IMG/VR virus record: IMGVR_UViG_3300021493_000003
Span: 1-42,340 of that record
DNA from: a virus
Strand: one strand, 5' to 3'
DNA: 42,340 bases
Made by a program: the position numbers and the translations under genes. Position 1 is the first letter of the stretch, and the number at the start of each line of letters is the position of its first letter. Under the pieces are notes generated by a model. The model made no database searches, had not been told where the DNA came from, and worked only from the letters and a program-made list of their open reading frames with translations. Positions 31,628 through 40,064 of the stretch are shown here, piece after piece.

Positions 31628-34600
31628 ATGGATTTAGGTGGTCTAAGATATCTATTCAGATTTGATGCAAAGGGATTAGAACATCTAACTGCTGGTCTAA
31701 AAGAACTTGAAGAAGCATTATTGAAATTCGATACCCTATTAGTTGGTCTAGAACGTAAATTTTCTGCTGGTGCATTTTTTAGAGCAGATCCCTTCTTAAA
31801 TGTATCCAAAGCAATTTCCATCATCCTAAATCAAATAGATTCACTTTATACTAAATCTCAAATATTTACCGAATTAGGAATTTCTGCTGAACCTTTTAGA
31901 AAAATAATAAGGTCTTTAGATGAATTTAAAATTAAATTTCAAGAAATATTAAGAAGTGGGCAAACACCCAATTTGGAAAAAGTATTTCAACTTCAAGAAG
32001 CCTATGCAAATGTTTTAAAAACACTTGAACAGCAAACTAGTAAGTTATTGTCACAGAAAAGGGTTAATGCAGAAAATCTAAATTTGGTTAGGCAAAGAAT
32101 TGAAATGGAAGCTACATTGAAGGAAACAATTTCTACTTCAATAGATGCAATTGCACGTGGAATGAATGTTTACCAAAATTATAGAAATATAATGAATGCT
32201 GTTGTAAGAATTGCCAGAATGCATGGCGTTACCGAATTGGAAGTTGTTACAGATTTATTAAAAGAAGCGAATATAGTTAGGCAATTAAAAGATGAAGCAC
32301 AAAGATTAGCACAAATTCGCCGTCAAGGAATGCTTCCCATAAATGAAAGAATAAATCTATTGCAACAGGAAATTTCTTTATTGAATGTTGCCAATCAAAT
32401 CGAACCAAGGCGATATCAGGCTACATTGGCAATGCGTCAGGCAGAACTTGAACGATTGAGAAGTACGCAAATGTTACGGGAAGCATATCAACAATATTTG
32501 ACTAGTTTAAGAACTGGTACTAATGCATTAGAAGCACATAATAATTTATTGAATAGAATAAAAGATACAGTTTTACTGACTGGAACTGGAAACCGCAAGT
32601 TATTACAGCAATATTTAAATATGACAGAATATGCCAAGGCGTTAGTTGCAGAATTAAGTAAACTAAAGAAAGTACGTGCCATAGAATCAGTTTTTGGTGG
32701 AACATCCGCATTAGAAAGAACAATAGAATTGACAAATCAGATTTTGGCATTGTATGAAAGATTGCCTGCTAGAAGAAAGAAGATTTTACGTACCGCTTTG
32801 GAAGAAAACAATCTGAATATAAAAAATATTCAAACTTTGAAAGAAATGGCAGCCGTTGATTTAGCACGTGAAAAAGTCCAAGAAAGTTTGATAAAGAATA
32901 CATCTACTTATATAGCCTTATTAACAGCTGGTATTAATCCTTTGGAAAATTATACTAAGTTAATGAATGAAGTCATTGCTGCTGTTAAGGCAGGTGTTCC
33001 AGCTCAAAAGGCAATTTCCGATATATTAGCCGCACAACCTAAATTTGTACAATCAGCGGTGCAGAGTGTTGAAAGATTAAATGAATTGAGAAGTCAAGGT
33101 GTTTTATCATTAGAACAAGAAGTTAAGTTGCTTCAAGATCAGATAAAAACACTTGAAGCTGCTGTGAGTTTGACTAAGAAGCAAACTGAACAATTTGAAA
33201 TTGAAAATAGATTGGTTGCATTACGTGGTGAATTATTAGAAAAACGGGCTATTGCCGCTGATGTCGCCGAATCTAAAAAATTAACACAGCTTTTAGATCA
33301 AATAGCTGTTACTAACCAAAGAATTCATGGAACTAGATTACACTTGTTAAATTTAAGTAAACAAGATGTCCAACAGCATATTACTAAATTAACTCAACTT
33401 GAATTACTAAATCGTCAGATGGAATCCTTGTTGAATAAGTATGTTAAAATGGGTGGTGCTCTAGATGAAACCATTCCAATTCATGAAGCAATGGCACGAT
33501 TTATCGGAAAATCAGACGAAGAACTTGGTAAAATATATCAAAGAACTGCTAGGTTAAGACCAATTACAGAACCAATATTAAGAGTTTGGCGTGATTTACA
33601 GCAAATTCTAGTTAGGTCAGGTACAGACCTTAAAAATATGAATGTTGCTGCTAGGGCAATAGCCAAATATATGACTCCACAGCAATTATTAACTTTCTGG
33701 ACAAACTTAGAAAAAGTTGTAATTATGAATACCGAAGCACTGAAAGGCCAATTTGGCCCTGCAATTGAAACTGTAATGAAACAATTAACGCAATTACATG
33801 GCGCTTTGGAAACATATGCTAGAAAATCTAGGGCTATATTGAGAAGGGAAGCAGGTGCGCAGTTATTAGATTTAATGCGTATAAATTGGTTTGTCCAGTT
33901 ACGTTTATTCTGGATGGTTTATATGAACTTATTAGATGTTGTAAGTCAGCTTGCTGAATTTCAAAGGAATTTGGCTGCAATTAGGGCCATTGCGCAAGCA
34001 AGTGCTACCGATGTAAATAGATTGGCTGAATCATTCCATAATTTAAGTTTGCAGACAGTTTATTCAATTAGAGAATTATCAGAAGTTGGAATTGAAGTTG
34101 CTAAAGCAGGATTTACTGCTGAAGAAACTATGAAGATAGTTAATACTGCTGCTAAATTGGCGATGGTGACTAAATCTAGTGTTAATGATGCTGCAAATGC
34201 AATAATGGTGGTTATTAGGTCTTGGGGATATTCAGCTGATCAAGCTGATGAAGTTGGAGATATTTTATTTAATGCGATCACGAAAAGTCGATTATCACTT
34301 GAAGGATTAAGAACTGCTTTAGGATATGTAGCTGCTGTCGCATCTACAGCGGGTGTATCATTTTTAGAAACTGCTAGTGCAATGGCGGTTTTAGCCAATG
34401 CAGGATTGGAAGGTTCTAAAATCGGTGTGTATTTAAGATCATTATTAATGCGTTTGACAGCACCGACTGATAGATTTAAACAAGCTTTAGCAAAAGTTGG
34501 GTTAACAGCGGAAGAAGTTGATCCAAGACTACATAGTTTAAATGAAATATTTAAATTAATGCATGAAAGGGCATTTGATGTAGCCGATGCAATAGAAGGT

Positions 34601-37279
34601 GTTGGTATTAGGGGAAGTACAGCATTTGCCATATTATTATCTCAATCTAAATATTTACCAATTCTTACTGAATCATTGAGAGTGACTGGGACTGTTACAA
34701 ATTCACTTTCTCTTTATATGGATAATTTAATTACACAATTAGCATTATTTAAGAATGCTTTTATCGGAATGTCCAAAGCAATATTTGAAGGTATGGAAGC
34801 ACCATTGAAAGGTGTAGTTGCTGGACTTACAGAAGTTTTGAAATTAATTTCTTCGGGTAGAGGTAAAATAATAGCAGAATTTGCAGGTATGAGTGGTGCT
34901 GTAATTGGGCTATCAGCATTAGTAAGTGTTCTTCTTGGGAAATTTGTAAAATTTATAACAACATTGAAGCTTTTAAAAGATACAATAGCATTAGTAAGAG
35001 GGGAAATAACACTCCTTAATGTGGTAACTAGAAATTGGCGCTTTCTCCTTACCTTGGCTATTACTGTAATTATAATGATTATTGGTAAAATGAAATTAAT
35101 GGAAAAAATTACCGAAGGCTTAACGGCAGCTACTCAAAGTTTAATAGAAGCGCAACAAAGTTTATTCCAAGCAATTACGGAAGTTGGGAAAGCTGAACTT
35201 GTATATAATAATATTACAAAAGCAATGGCAAAATATAAAAAAGGTATGATAGATTTGAATGAATTGAAAAAAGTTGCTATTACAGAGCTTTCTAAAATGG
35301 GAGAAGGTATGGCATACTATGTTGATCAGATTAAGAAGTCAGAAGATCCTTTGAAAGCTATAAGTACTGCAATAGGAGTATTAAGTTTAGTATTATTTGA
35401 TTTAAGAGAAAAAGCTGATGCAGCTGAAAAAGCAGTTGAAGAACTTCAGAAAGAATTAAGGGAAAAACTAAATGAACAATTGAAAAAAACTATCGAAGAA
35501 ATACAAGTATTAATGCAAATATGGTTACCTTGGAAGAAGGCAATTGAACCTTCTGATATAGAAGAATTAACCGATAAAATAAATAAATTATCAGAAACTT
35601 TAAGAGTATTGGGAGACGATATATCTCCTGTAGTTTTAATGAAACTCAAAGAAATTTTCATATGGATTTTAAAATTGGCCAAAGCTGGAAAATTGACATC
35701 TGAAAATATTAGACCACTTATTATTGCTTTGCAACAACTAATCTTATCTGTACCAGAAAATAAACGTGATGCAATTTTGAGATGGTTTACCAATATGTTA
35801 AGATTGCTTGTAAAATGGGGAAGGATATCGAAGAAAGATTTTATAGAAATAGCTAAAGCATTAAGACAATGGGCTGCTTCATTACCAGATAGACAAGCTA
35901 CAAAATTTCTTTCAGTATTAATGCAATTATGTCGTCAAATGGGTATATTCGAACAAGTATTTACTACTGCTGGAAAAGAAATGGCAAAAGTTCCAGTTGC
36001 AGAGCAGTTGAAGAAAATACGTGAAGAATTAACTAAATTAGAACCATTTGAAGCCTATACTAGAATCAGAATTAGGATGATTAATAGGGAAATTACTGCA
36101 ATGCGTGAACAACGTGCCGAATATCAGAGGCATGTTAATGCTCTAAATGTTTTAATAAATATGAAACAGACTTGGGCACAAAGAAGTATTCAGGCTAGCG
36201 AACAAGCTTTTGCTGCTGAAGAAAGAAGATGGATGCGTTGGGAAGGTCTGATACAAGGTGAAATCAGAACAGCGGAACAAGCAGAAAGATTAGTTAGTTA
36301 TGCTCATCGTAGGGAATCAAGAGCAGGGGATTTACATGTTAAAGCATTGAATTATAGGGAAAAAGCTTTGGAATATTATCGAAAGGCAAGAGATTATGCA
36401 AGAAAGGGTGATGTACAAGCTGCTAGGGCTGCATTGGCACAGGCTAATTTTATGTGGCAAACTAGCGAACAATATTATGGCTTAACTGAAAGAAATTTAC
36501 AACAAGCTATTTCAATAATACAACGCATTCCAGAAGGATTAAAAACTTCAGAAATGGAATCGTTTGTTGAATGGTTAAGGGATAAATTGGATGATATTGT
36601 TGAAAGACGTGCTAGGGATGTCGAAGAAATTAAAGATGTTGAATCTACAAGTCTTGAAGCACTTACACGTGAACGTGAAGAATATGAAAAATTAATTGAT
36701 ACCATTGATAAACAAATAGAACGTTTAGAAAAACAAAGAAAAGCTTTCCAAGATGCTTTAGATAATATTTCATCACTTAAATCTGAATTTGAAGCAATTC
36801 AGAAGATAAAAGATATATATCCAAAGGTTGATTTTAGAGATCTAAATCAATTAATGAAGATTTTAGAAGCTTATATAAAGAAATTAGAAAAAGCATTAGA
36901 GTTACAGAAACAATTAGGAAAAACAAAACCAACTACACCGCCAACTGGTATGCAAACTGGTGGTTTAGTAACTGGATTTGGAACTGGTGATAGAATTCCA
37001 GCTTTGTTAGAACCTGGTGAATTTGTATTGAAAAAGAAAGTTGTCGAATCATATGGTTTGAAATTCTTAAATGCTTTGAATAATTTACAATTTCCAAAAG
37101 AAATGTTTACACCTTATCAAGGTGGCGGTGAAGTTCAAACAACTGAAGGAATTAAAAGGACTGTAAATCTCAACTTGGTAATTGGAACAGAAACATTTCC
37201 AGTAGTAACTTCTGAAGAAGTTGCTAATAAATTGGAAAAATTCTTAACAAGAAAAAGATTAGTTGGGAGAAATGCTTAA
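31628..37279 (+). CDS. tape measure protein
   Basis: 1883 residues, the longest gene in the window. Long helical stretches with heptads make up most of it; hydrophobic segments stand at about 1091-1110 and 1137-1153, the regions that can enter the host membrane at DNA injection. The C-terminal end has TGGLVTGFGTGDRIPALL and EPGEFVL (about 1775-1800), the hallmark of tape measure ends. In siphoviruses the length of this protein sets the length of the tail, at roughly 0.15 nm per residue, so a tail of some 280 nm is expected. No lysozyme or peptidase domain is evident. Confidence 0.92.
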   Translation: MDLGGLRYLFRFDAKGLEHLTAGLKELEEALLKFDTLLVGLERKFSAGAFFRADPFLNVSKAISIILNQIDSLYTKSQIFTELGISAEPFRKIIRSLDEFKIKFQEILRSGQTPNLEKVFQLQEAYANVLKTLEQQTSKLLSQKRVNAENLNLVRQRIEMEATLKETISTSIDAIARGMNVYQNYRNIMNAVVRIARMHGVTELEVVTDLLKEANIVRQLKDEAQRLAQIRRQGMLPINERINLLQQEISLLNVANQIEPRRYQATLAMRQAELERLRSTQMLREAYQQYLTSLRTGTNALEAHNNLLNRIKDTVLLTGTGNRKLLQQYLNMTEYAKALVAELSKLKKVRAIESVFGGTSALERTIELTNQILALYERLPARRKKILRTALEENNLNIKNIQTLKEMAAVDLAREKVQESLIKNTSTYIALLTAGINPLENYTKLMNEVIAAVKAGVPAQKAISDILAAQPKFVQSAVQSVERLNELRSQGVLSLEQEVKLLQDQIKTLEAAVSLTKKQTEQFEIENRLVALRGELLEKRAIAADVAESKKLTQLLDQIAVTNQRIHGTRLHLLNLSKQDVQQHITKLTQLELLNRQMESLLNKYVKMGGALDETIPIHEAMARFIGKSDEELGKIYQRTARLRPITEPILRVWRDLQQILVRSGTDLKNMNVAARAIAKYMTPQQLLTFWTNLEKVVIMNTEALKGQFGPAIETVMKQLTQLHGALETYARKSRAILRREAGAQLLDLMRINWFVQLRLFWMVYMNLLDVVSQLAEFQRNLAAIRAIAQASATDVNRLAESFHNLSLQTVYSIRELSEVGIEVAKAGFTAEETMKIVNTAAKLAMVTKSSVNDAANAIMVVIRSWGYSADQADEVGDILFNAITKSRLSLEGLRTALGYVAAVASTAGVSFLETASAMAVLANAGLEGSKIGVYLRSLLMRLTAPTDRFKQALAKVGLTAEEVDPRLHSLNEIFKLMHERAFDVADAIEGVGIRGSTAFAILLSQSKYLPILTESLRVTGTVTNSLSLYMDNLITQLALFKNAFIGMSKAIFEGMEAPLKGVVAGLTEVLKLISSGRGKIIAEFAGMSGAVIGLSALVSVLLGKFVKFITTLKLLKDTIALVRGEITLLNVVTRNWRFLLTLAITVIIMIIGKMKLMEKITEGLTAATQSLIEAQQSLFQAITEVGKAELVYNNITKAMAKYKKGMIDLNELKKVAITELSKMGEGMAYYVDQIKKSEDPLKAISTAIGVLSLVLFDLREKADAAEKAVEELQKELREKLNEQLKKTIEEIQVLMQIWLPWKKAIEPSDIEELTDKINKLSETLRVLGDDISPVVLMKLKEIFIWILKLAKAGKLTSENIRPLIIALQQLILSVPENKRDAILRWFTNMLRLLVKWGRISKKDFIEIAKALRQWAASLPDRQATKFLSVLMQLCRQMGIFEQVFTTAGKEMAKVPVAEQLKKIREELTKLEPFEAYTRIRIRMINREITAMREQRAEYQRHVNALNVLINMKQTWAQRSIQASEQAFAAEERRWMRWEGLIQGEIRTAEQAERLVSYAHRRESRAGDLHVKALNYREKALEYYRKARDYARKGDVQAARAALAQANFMWQTSEQYYGLTERNLQQAISIIQRIPEGLKTSEMESFVEWLRDKLDDIVERRARDVEEIKDVESTSLEALTREREEYEKLIDTIDKQIERLEKQRKAFQDALDNISSLKSEFEAIQKIKDIYPKVDFRDLNQLMKILEAYIKKLEKALELQKQLGKTKPTTPPTGMQTGGLVTGFGTGDRIPALLEPGEFVLKKKVVESYGLKFLNALNNLQFPKEMFTPYQGGGEVQTTEGIKRTVNLNLVIGTETFPVVTSEEVANKLEKFLTRKRLVGRNA

Positions 37280-37342
37280 AATTTGCCAAAATTCAAGTTT
37301 TATGCTATAAAGAAAGATAAAGCAAAAGGGAGGTTTTTTAAC

Positions 37343-37921
37343 ATGGCAGCAACAATCGTAGTAGAAGAATTAAACGGTGCAGAAAGTCCAGCACCAACGG
37401 CAAATGAAATTACAAGTGCCAGATTTTGTACTGCTGACACACATAATCCTGGTTTGAATTATCCAATTCCGATTCCCGATGCAGGTTTTAATTATAGTTA
37501 CTGGAAAAATCATAGGATAAAATTCACAGGTAGTTTTACAAAAATCAGCAACATTAGATGGTATTGCGATGGTACTATCGGATGGACATTAGGAACTAAT
37601 GGCGAAGTTCGTGTTGGCGTAAGAGATAGCGGTGATAATGGATGTCCCGATGATAATTATCAGCAGGCAGATGGAACACAGGGGACAACAGGTCATCCAA
37701 TAGAAGATGCTACAAATGGACATGCTTATTATAAGAATCAGACAGATAAAGTTAAAAATGTGGAAAATTATACTTCTTCTAGCCCATTGACAGTAGATAG
37801 TTCGGAATATACATCAGAAGGACATAGTAAACATATAGTGCTACAGTGCCGAGTGGCCAACGACGCTGTCCACGGTCAGATGAGCTCGGAGCAGCTAACC
37901 TGGATTTGGGATGAAATATAA
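37343..37921 (+). CDS. tail protein (distal tail region), mosaic 3' end
   Basis: 192 residues from ATG 37343, which has the GGGAGG site; an in-frame TTG at 37283 near the tape measure stop is less likely. Residues rich in Gly, Asn and Asp with aromatic strands (GFNYSYWKNHRIKFTGSF, NIRWYCDGTIGWTLG) suggest a beta-sandwich of the tail tip. The last 70 nt (about 37836-37905) are strongly G+C-rich and use codons such as CTA, CAG, TGC, GCC and GAG, unlike the rest. This patch points to a recombination event close to the endonuclease that follows. Confidence 0.6.
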   Translation: MAATIVVEELNGAESPAPTANEITSARFCTADTHNPGLNYPIPIPDAGFNYSYWKNHRIKFTGSFTKISNIRWYCDGTIGWTLGTNGEVRVGVRDSGDNGCPDDNYQQADGTQGTTGHPIEDATNGHAYYKNQTDKVKNVENYTSSSPLTVDSSEYTSEGHSKHIVLQCRVANDAVHGQMSSEQLTWIWDEI

Positions 37922-38025
37922 TTGATATATCTAGAATTTCTAAAAATGCATTTGAAATAACCTGCAATTGAATCAATAACGTGTTATCCTTTATTTGATT
38001 TGGGATGGAAAAATTATAAATGGGC
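37922..38025 (+). other. intergenic stretch without a gene
   Basis: A+T-rich sequence with no ORF of useful size and no strong hairpin. I see nothing functional in it apart from the promoter that begins at 38026. Confidence 0.6.
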
Positions 38026-38054
38026 TTGACAAATTGAATATGGCATGTTACAAT
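38026..38054 (+). promoter_or_regulatory. promoter of the HNH endonuclease with the shared 13-nt core
   Basis: TTGACA at 38026-38031, 17-nt spacer, TGT plus TACAAT at 38049-38054. Core CTTGACAAATTGA at 38025-38037. Transcription should start near 38061; the gene has a strong AAAGGAGG site and starts at 38093. Confidence 0.75.
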
Positions 38055-38092
38055 TTGATTTGGATTTGAATTTCATGTAGAAAGGAGGAATT

Positions 38093-38818
38093 ATGATTTG
38101 CCCAAATTGTAATTCAACTAAAGTAGTAAAAGATGGGCAAACTCCACAGGGAAAAAGACGGTTTAGATGTAGAAGTTGTTCTTATCGATGGGTTGAAAAT
38201 GCATCATGTATTAAACCACGTTGGGAAATTAGTGATATAGAAAAATTGAAGAGTTTATATTTGGATGAAAAATTGCATATAGATAAAATTGCAAAAAAGC
38301 TCGGTAGGACTCGTTTATCAGTGGAAAGTCAAATTCACGAATTAAATCTACATCGACCTAATAGAATAGATATAGATAGAACAATAAAAAAAATTTGCCC
38401 AATTTGTGGAAAGGAATTTCTTGTTGGTGGAAAAACACGTCGTCATAAAAATATAACTTATTGTTCTGCTCAGTGTGCTAACATTGCAAAACGAAAAGAT
38501 ACTGGATTTAGAGCTTGGTTTAGATTTGCCGAAAAAGTCAAAGAGCGTGATAATTATCAGTGTGTAATTTGCAAAAGAAAAAGATCAGATAGATATATAA
38601 TACAGGCACATCATATTGTTCCAAAGAAATGGACAAAGCCTAGTGAATTTAAAGGTGAAGAAAAGTTAAGTGATTGTATAACAGTATGTGTTCAATGTCA
38701 TAGGGATTTAGAACGGCTAACTAAAGCAGCTATGCAACATAAACCCGACTTCAACATCTGGAACTTATTAGAAGCACTTATTGATTCCGAAACATTAAAT
38801 AGAATAAAGAATTCATAA
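38093..38818 (+). CDS. HNH homing endonuclease (zinc ribbon + HTH + HNH)
   Basis: 241 residues. An N-terminal zinc ribbon (C3, C6, C26, C29 with GKRRFRCRSC) like those of transposases, a helix-turn-helix stretch (LYLDEKLHIDKIAKKLGRTRLSVESQI), a second Cys pair (CPICGK ... YCSAQC), and a C-terminal HNH nuclease (YQCVICKRKRS... AHHIVPKKW ... VCVQCHRDLE). Freestanding HNH genes of this kind nick or cut a site in the phage genome and spread by repair. It has its own promoter and is followed by structured RNA. Its target is probably near the G+C-rich patch upstream or the tail genes downstream. Confidence 0.88.
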   Translation: MICPNCNSTKVVKDGQTPQGKRRFRCRSCSYRWVENASCIKPRWEISDIEKLKSLYLDEKLHIDKIAKKLGRTRLSVESQIHELNLHRPNRIDIDRTIKKICPICGKEFLVGGKTRRHKNITYCSAQCANIAKRKDTGFRAWFRFAEKVKERDNYQCVICKRKRSDRYIIQAHHIVPKKWTKPSEFKGEEKLSDCITVCVQCHRDLERLTKAAMQHKPDFNIWNLLEALIDSETLNRIKNS

Positions 38819-38827
38819 TATTGCTAT

Positions 38828-38926
38828 TTTTGCCCTTGAAGGCAAAAGCCCTTCTTGGGCAGGGCCTTGTAAACTTGCCCTTAAATCAGGAGGGATGGAT
38901 TTCCCCCACTGATGAAAAGTTTACAA
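38828..38926 (+). other. structured RNA region after the HNH gene
   Basis: Several perfect stems in series: TTTTGCC/GGCAAAA (38828-38847), GCCC/GGGC (38848-38860), then two mutually exclusive pairings, AGGGC/GCCCT (38861-38881) or TTGTAAACTT/AAGTTTACAA (38867-38876 with 38917-38926), and an inner stem TCAG/CTGA plus GGGA/TCCC (38886-38912). The second, longer pairing uses the loop of the first, so it could be a switch or pseudoknot. The first hairpins may also work as a terminator. Confidence 0.5.
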
Positions 38927-38931
38927 TTTCA

Positions 38932-38989
38932 GTCCCGTTCTATAATCCAAGTCGGGTTATTAGAATGGGACGGATTATTGTCTTTAAAC
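38932..38989 (+). promoter_or_regulatory. nested hairpin element, copy 2
   Basis: GTCCCGTTCT/AGAATGGGAC (38932-38941 with 38962-38971), inner stem TAATCC/GGGTTA around the same loop AAGTC, and tail GGATTATTGTCTTTAAAC. Changes against copy 1 inside the stems replace A-U by G-U, which keeps the pairing. The tail ends 1 nt before the ATG at 38991 and no Shine-Dalgarno is present. Confidence 0.7.
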
Positions 38990-38990
38990 A

Positions 38991-39368
38991 ATGGTAAAAA
39001 TTGATACAATAGAATTACCAGACCTAATTTGGGTAGATGAATTTGATTATCTATCCATATCTTCTTCCAAAGATAGAACTTTGGGATATAATGCCTTAGT
39101 CTGGTCTTCTAAAAATAAATTCCAAAGAAATATTACATTGCAGGGTGATGAAAATAAGGCTTGGCTAACAAGGAAACAAGTAAAGGAATTGGAAAAATTG
39201 GCTTCTATTCCAGATGCTATTTTTGATTTTGAATATAATGGGAAAAAATATAAAGTTAGATTTAGGCATGAAGATGTTCCAATTGAAGTATATCCAATTT
39301 TGCCAAGAACTAATCCAGATGATGAAGATTATTATTATGGAACTATAAGATTACAAGAGGTTAGCTAA
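38991..39368 (+). CDS. tail protein with WLTRKQV domain
   Basis: 125 residues. A beta-rich N-terminus, then the block AWLTRKQVKELEKLASIP, YNGKKYKVRFRHEDVP and ILPRTNPDDEDYYYGTIRL, which is also found in the next protein. This is a paralogous pair of tail-tip or adaptor proteins. The start codon follows the hairpin element directly and lacks a ribosome site; an in-frame TAA just upstream excludes a longer form. It overlaps the next ATG by 1 nt. Confidence 0.6.
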   Translation: MVKIDTIELPDLIWVDEFDYLSISSSKDRTLGYNALVWSSKNKFQRNITLQGDENKAWLTRKQVKELEKLASIPDAIFDFEYNGKKYKVRFRHEDVPIEVYPILPRTNPDDEDYYYGTIRLQEVS

Positions 39369-40048
39369 TGGCTCAGAATTACAATATAGATTCATTATTA
39401 CGAGAATTAGAGAATCAAAATTATAATATTAATATATTATTACAAAAATTACTTAATGGAAATTACAATATAGATTCATTATTACAAGGATTAGTAAATA
39501 AAGACTATAATATAGACTTATTAATTCAAGAACTAGATTTATCTGCATTATTTACTTTAGATTTATTAATACAACAATTAAATATTTCTTTTGATTATTT
39601 GATTAATGCTTTATTTCAAGCTAAAAAATCATATTCATATAATCTTGAAATTTCATTATTTGATATTAATTATGTCTTTTTTGATGGTATGAAGTTGCAA
39701 TTAGTTTGGAATGATGAATTTAATAATTCAGAAATAGACGCAGTTAAGCGGTTGGCCTTAGCGCAAAATTATAATATACAAGAATTTAATGTATGTGAAA
39801 AACCAATTACTTTAGAAGCTACGGAAAATCAAGGTTGGTTGACAAGAAAACAGGTAGAAATGCTTTATGAAAAAGCATCAGTTCCGAATAAGATATATCC
39901 ATTGATATATAATGGGAAACATTATTTAGTTAGATTTAGGTGGGAAGATCCACCAGTTATTGACGTAACACCTATTTTGCCAAGGCCAAATATGGCAGAT
40001 GATGATTATTATTATGGGACGATAAAATTAATGCAAATATTAAGATAG
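39368..40048 (+). CDS. tail protein with 14-residue repeats and WLTRKQV domain
   Basis: 226 residues. Residues 5-102 hold about seven copies of the 14-residue unit also present in the big fibre at 17229 (YNIDSLLRELENQN, YNINILLQKLLNGN). After a short stretch the second half (about 108-226) is a paralogue of the preceding protein: TLEATENQGWLTRKQVEML, YNGKHYLVRFRWEDPP, ILPRPNMADDDYYYGTIKL. The repeats thus link to a tail domain here and to lectin-like domains in the fibre, so they may mediate contact between the two proteins. Start overlaps the previous stop. Confidence 0.6.
   Translation: MAQNYNIDSLLRELENQNYNINILLQKLLNGNYNIDSLLQGLVNKDYNIDLLIQELDLSALFTLDLLIQQLNISFDYLINALFQAKKSYSYNLEISLFDINYVFFDGMKLQLVWNDEFNNSEIDAVKRLALAQNYNIQEFNVCEKPITLEATENQGWLTRKQVEMLYEKASVPNKIYPLIYNGKHYLVRFRWEDPPVIDVTPILPRPNMADDDYYYGTIKLMQILR
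39380..39673 (+). repeat. seven-copy 42-bp coding repeat
   Basis: Same 14-residue unit as at 19440. Copies 1 and 3 are nearly identical in DNA over some 25 nt (at 39374 and 39458), which points to recent duplication within the array. Confidence 0.75.
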
Positions 40049-40064
40049 ATGGAGGTTTAAAATT

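Noticed and set aside
37283-37342. Upstream TTG start of the tail gene after the tape measure
   Set aside because: A clear GGGAGG site belongs to the ATG at 37343; the 20 additional residues are Lys-rich and look like untranslated sequence.
37922-38990. Group I or II intron carrying the HNH gene
   Set aside because: The genes on both sides are complete with own starts and stops and do not form one split protein; no intron core (P, Q, R, S or domain V) could be found by eye.
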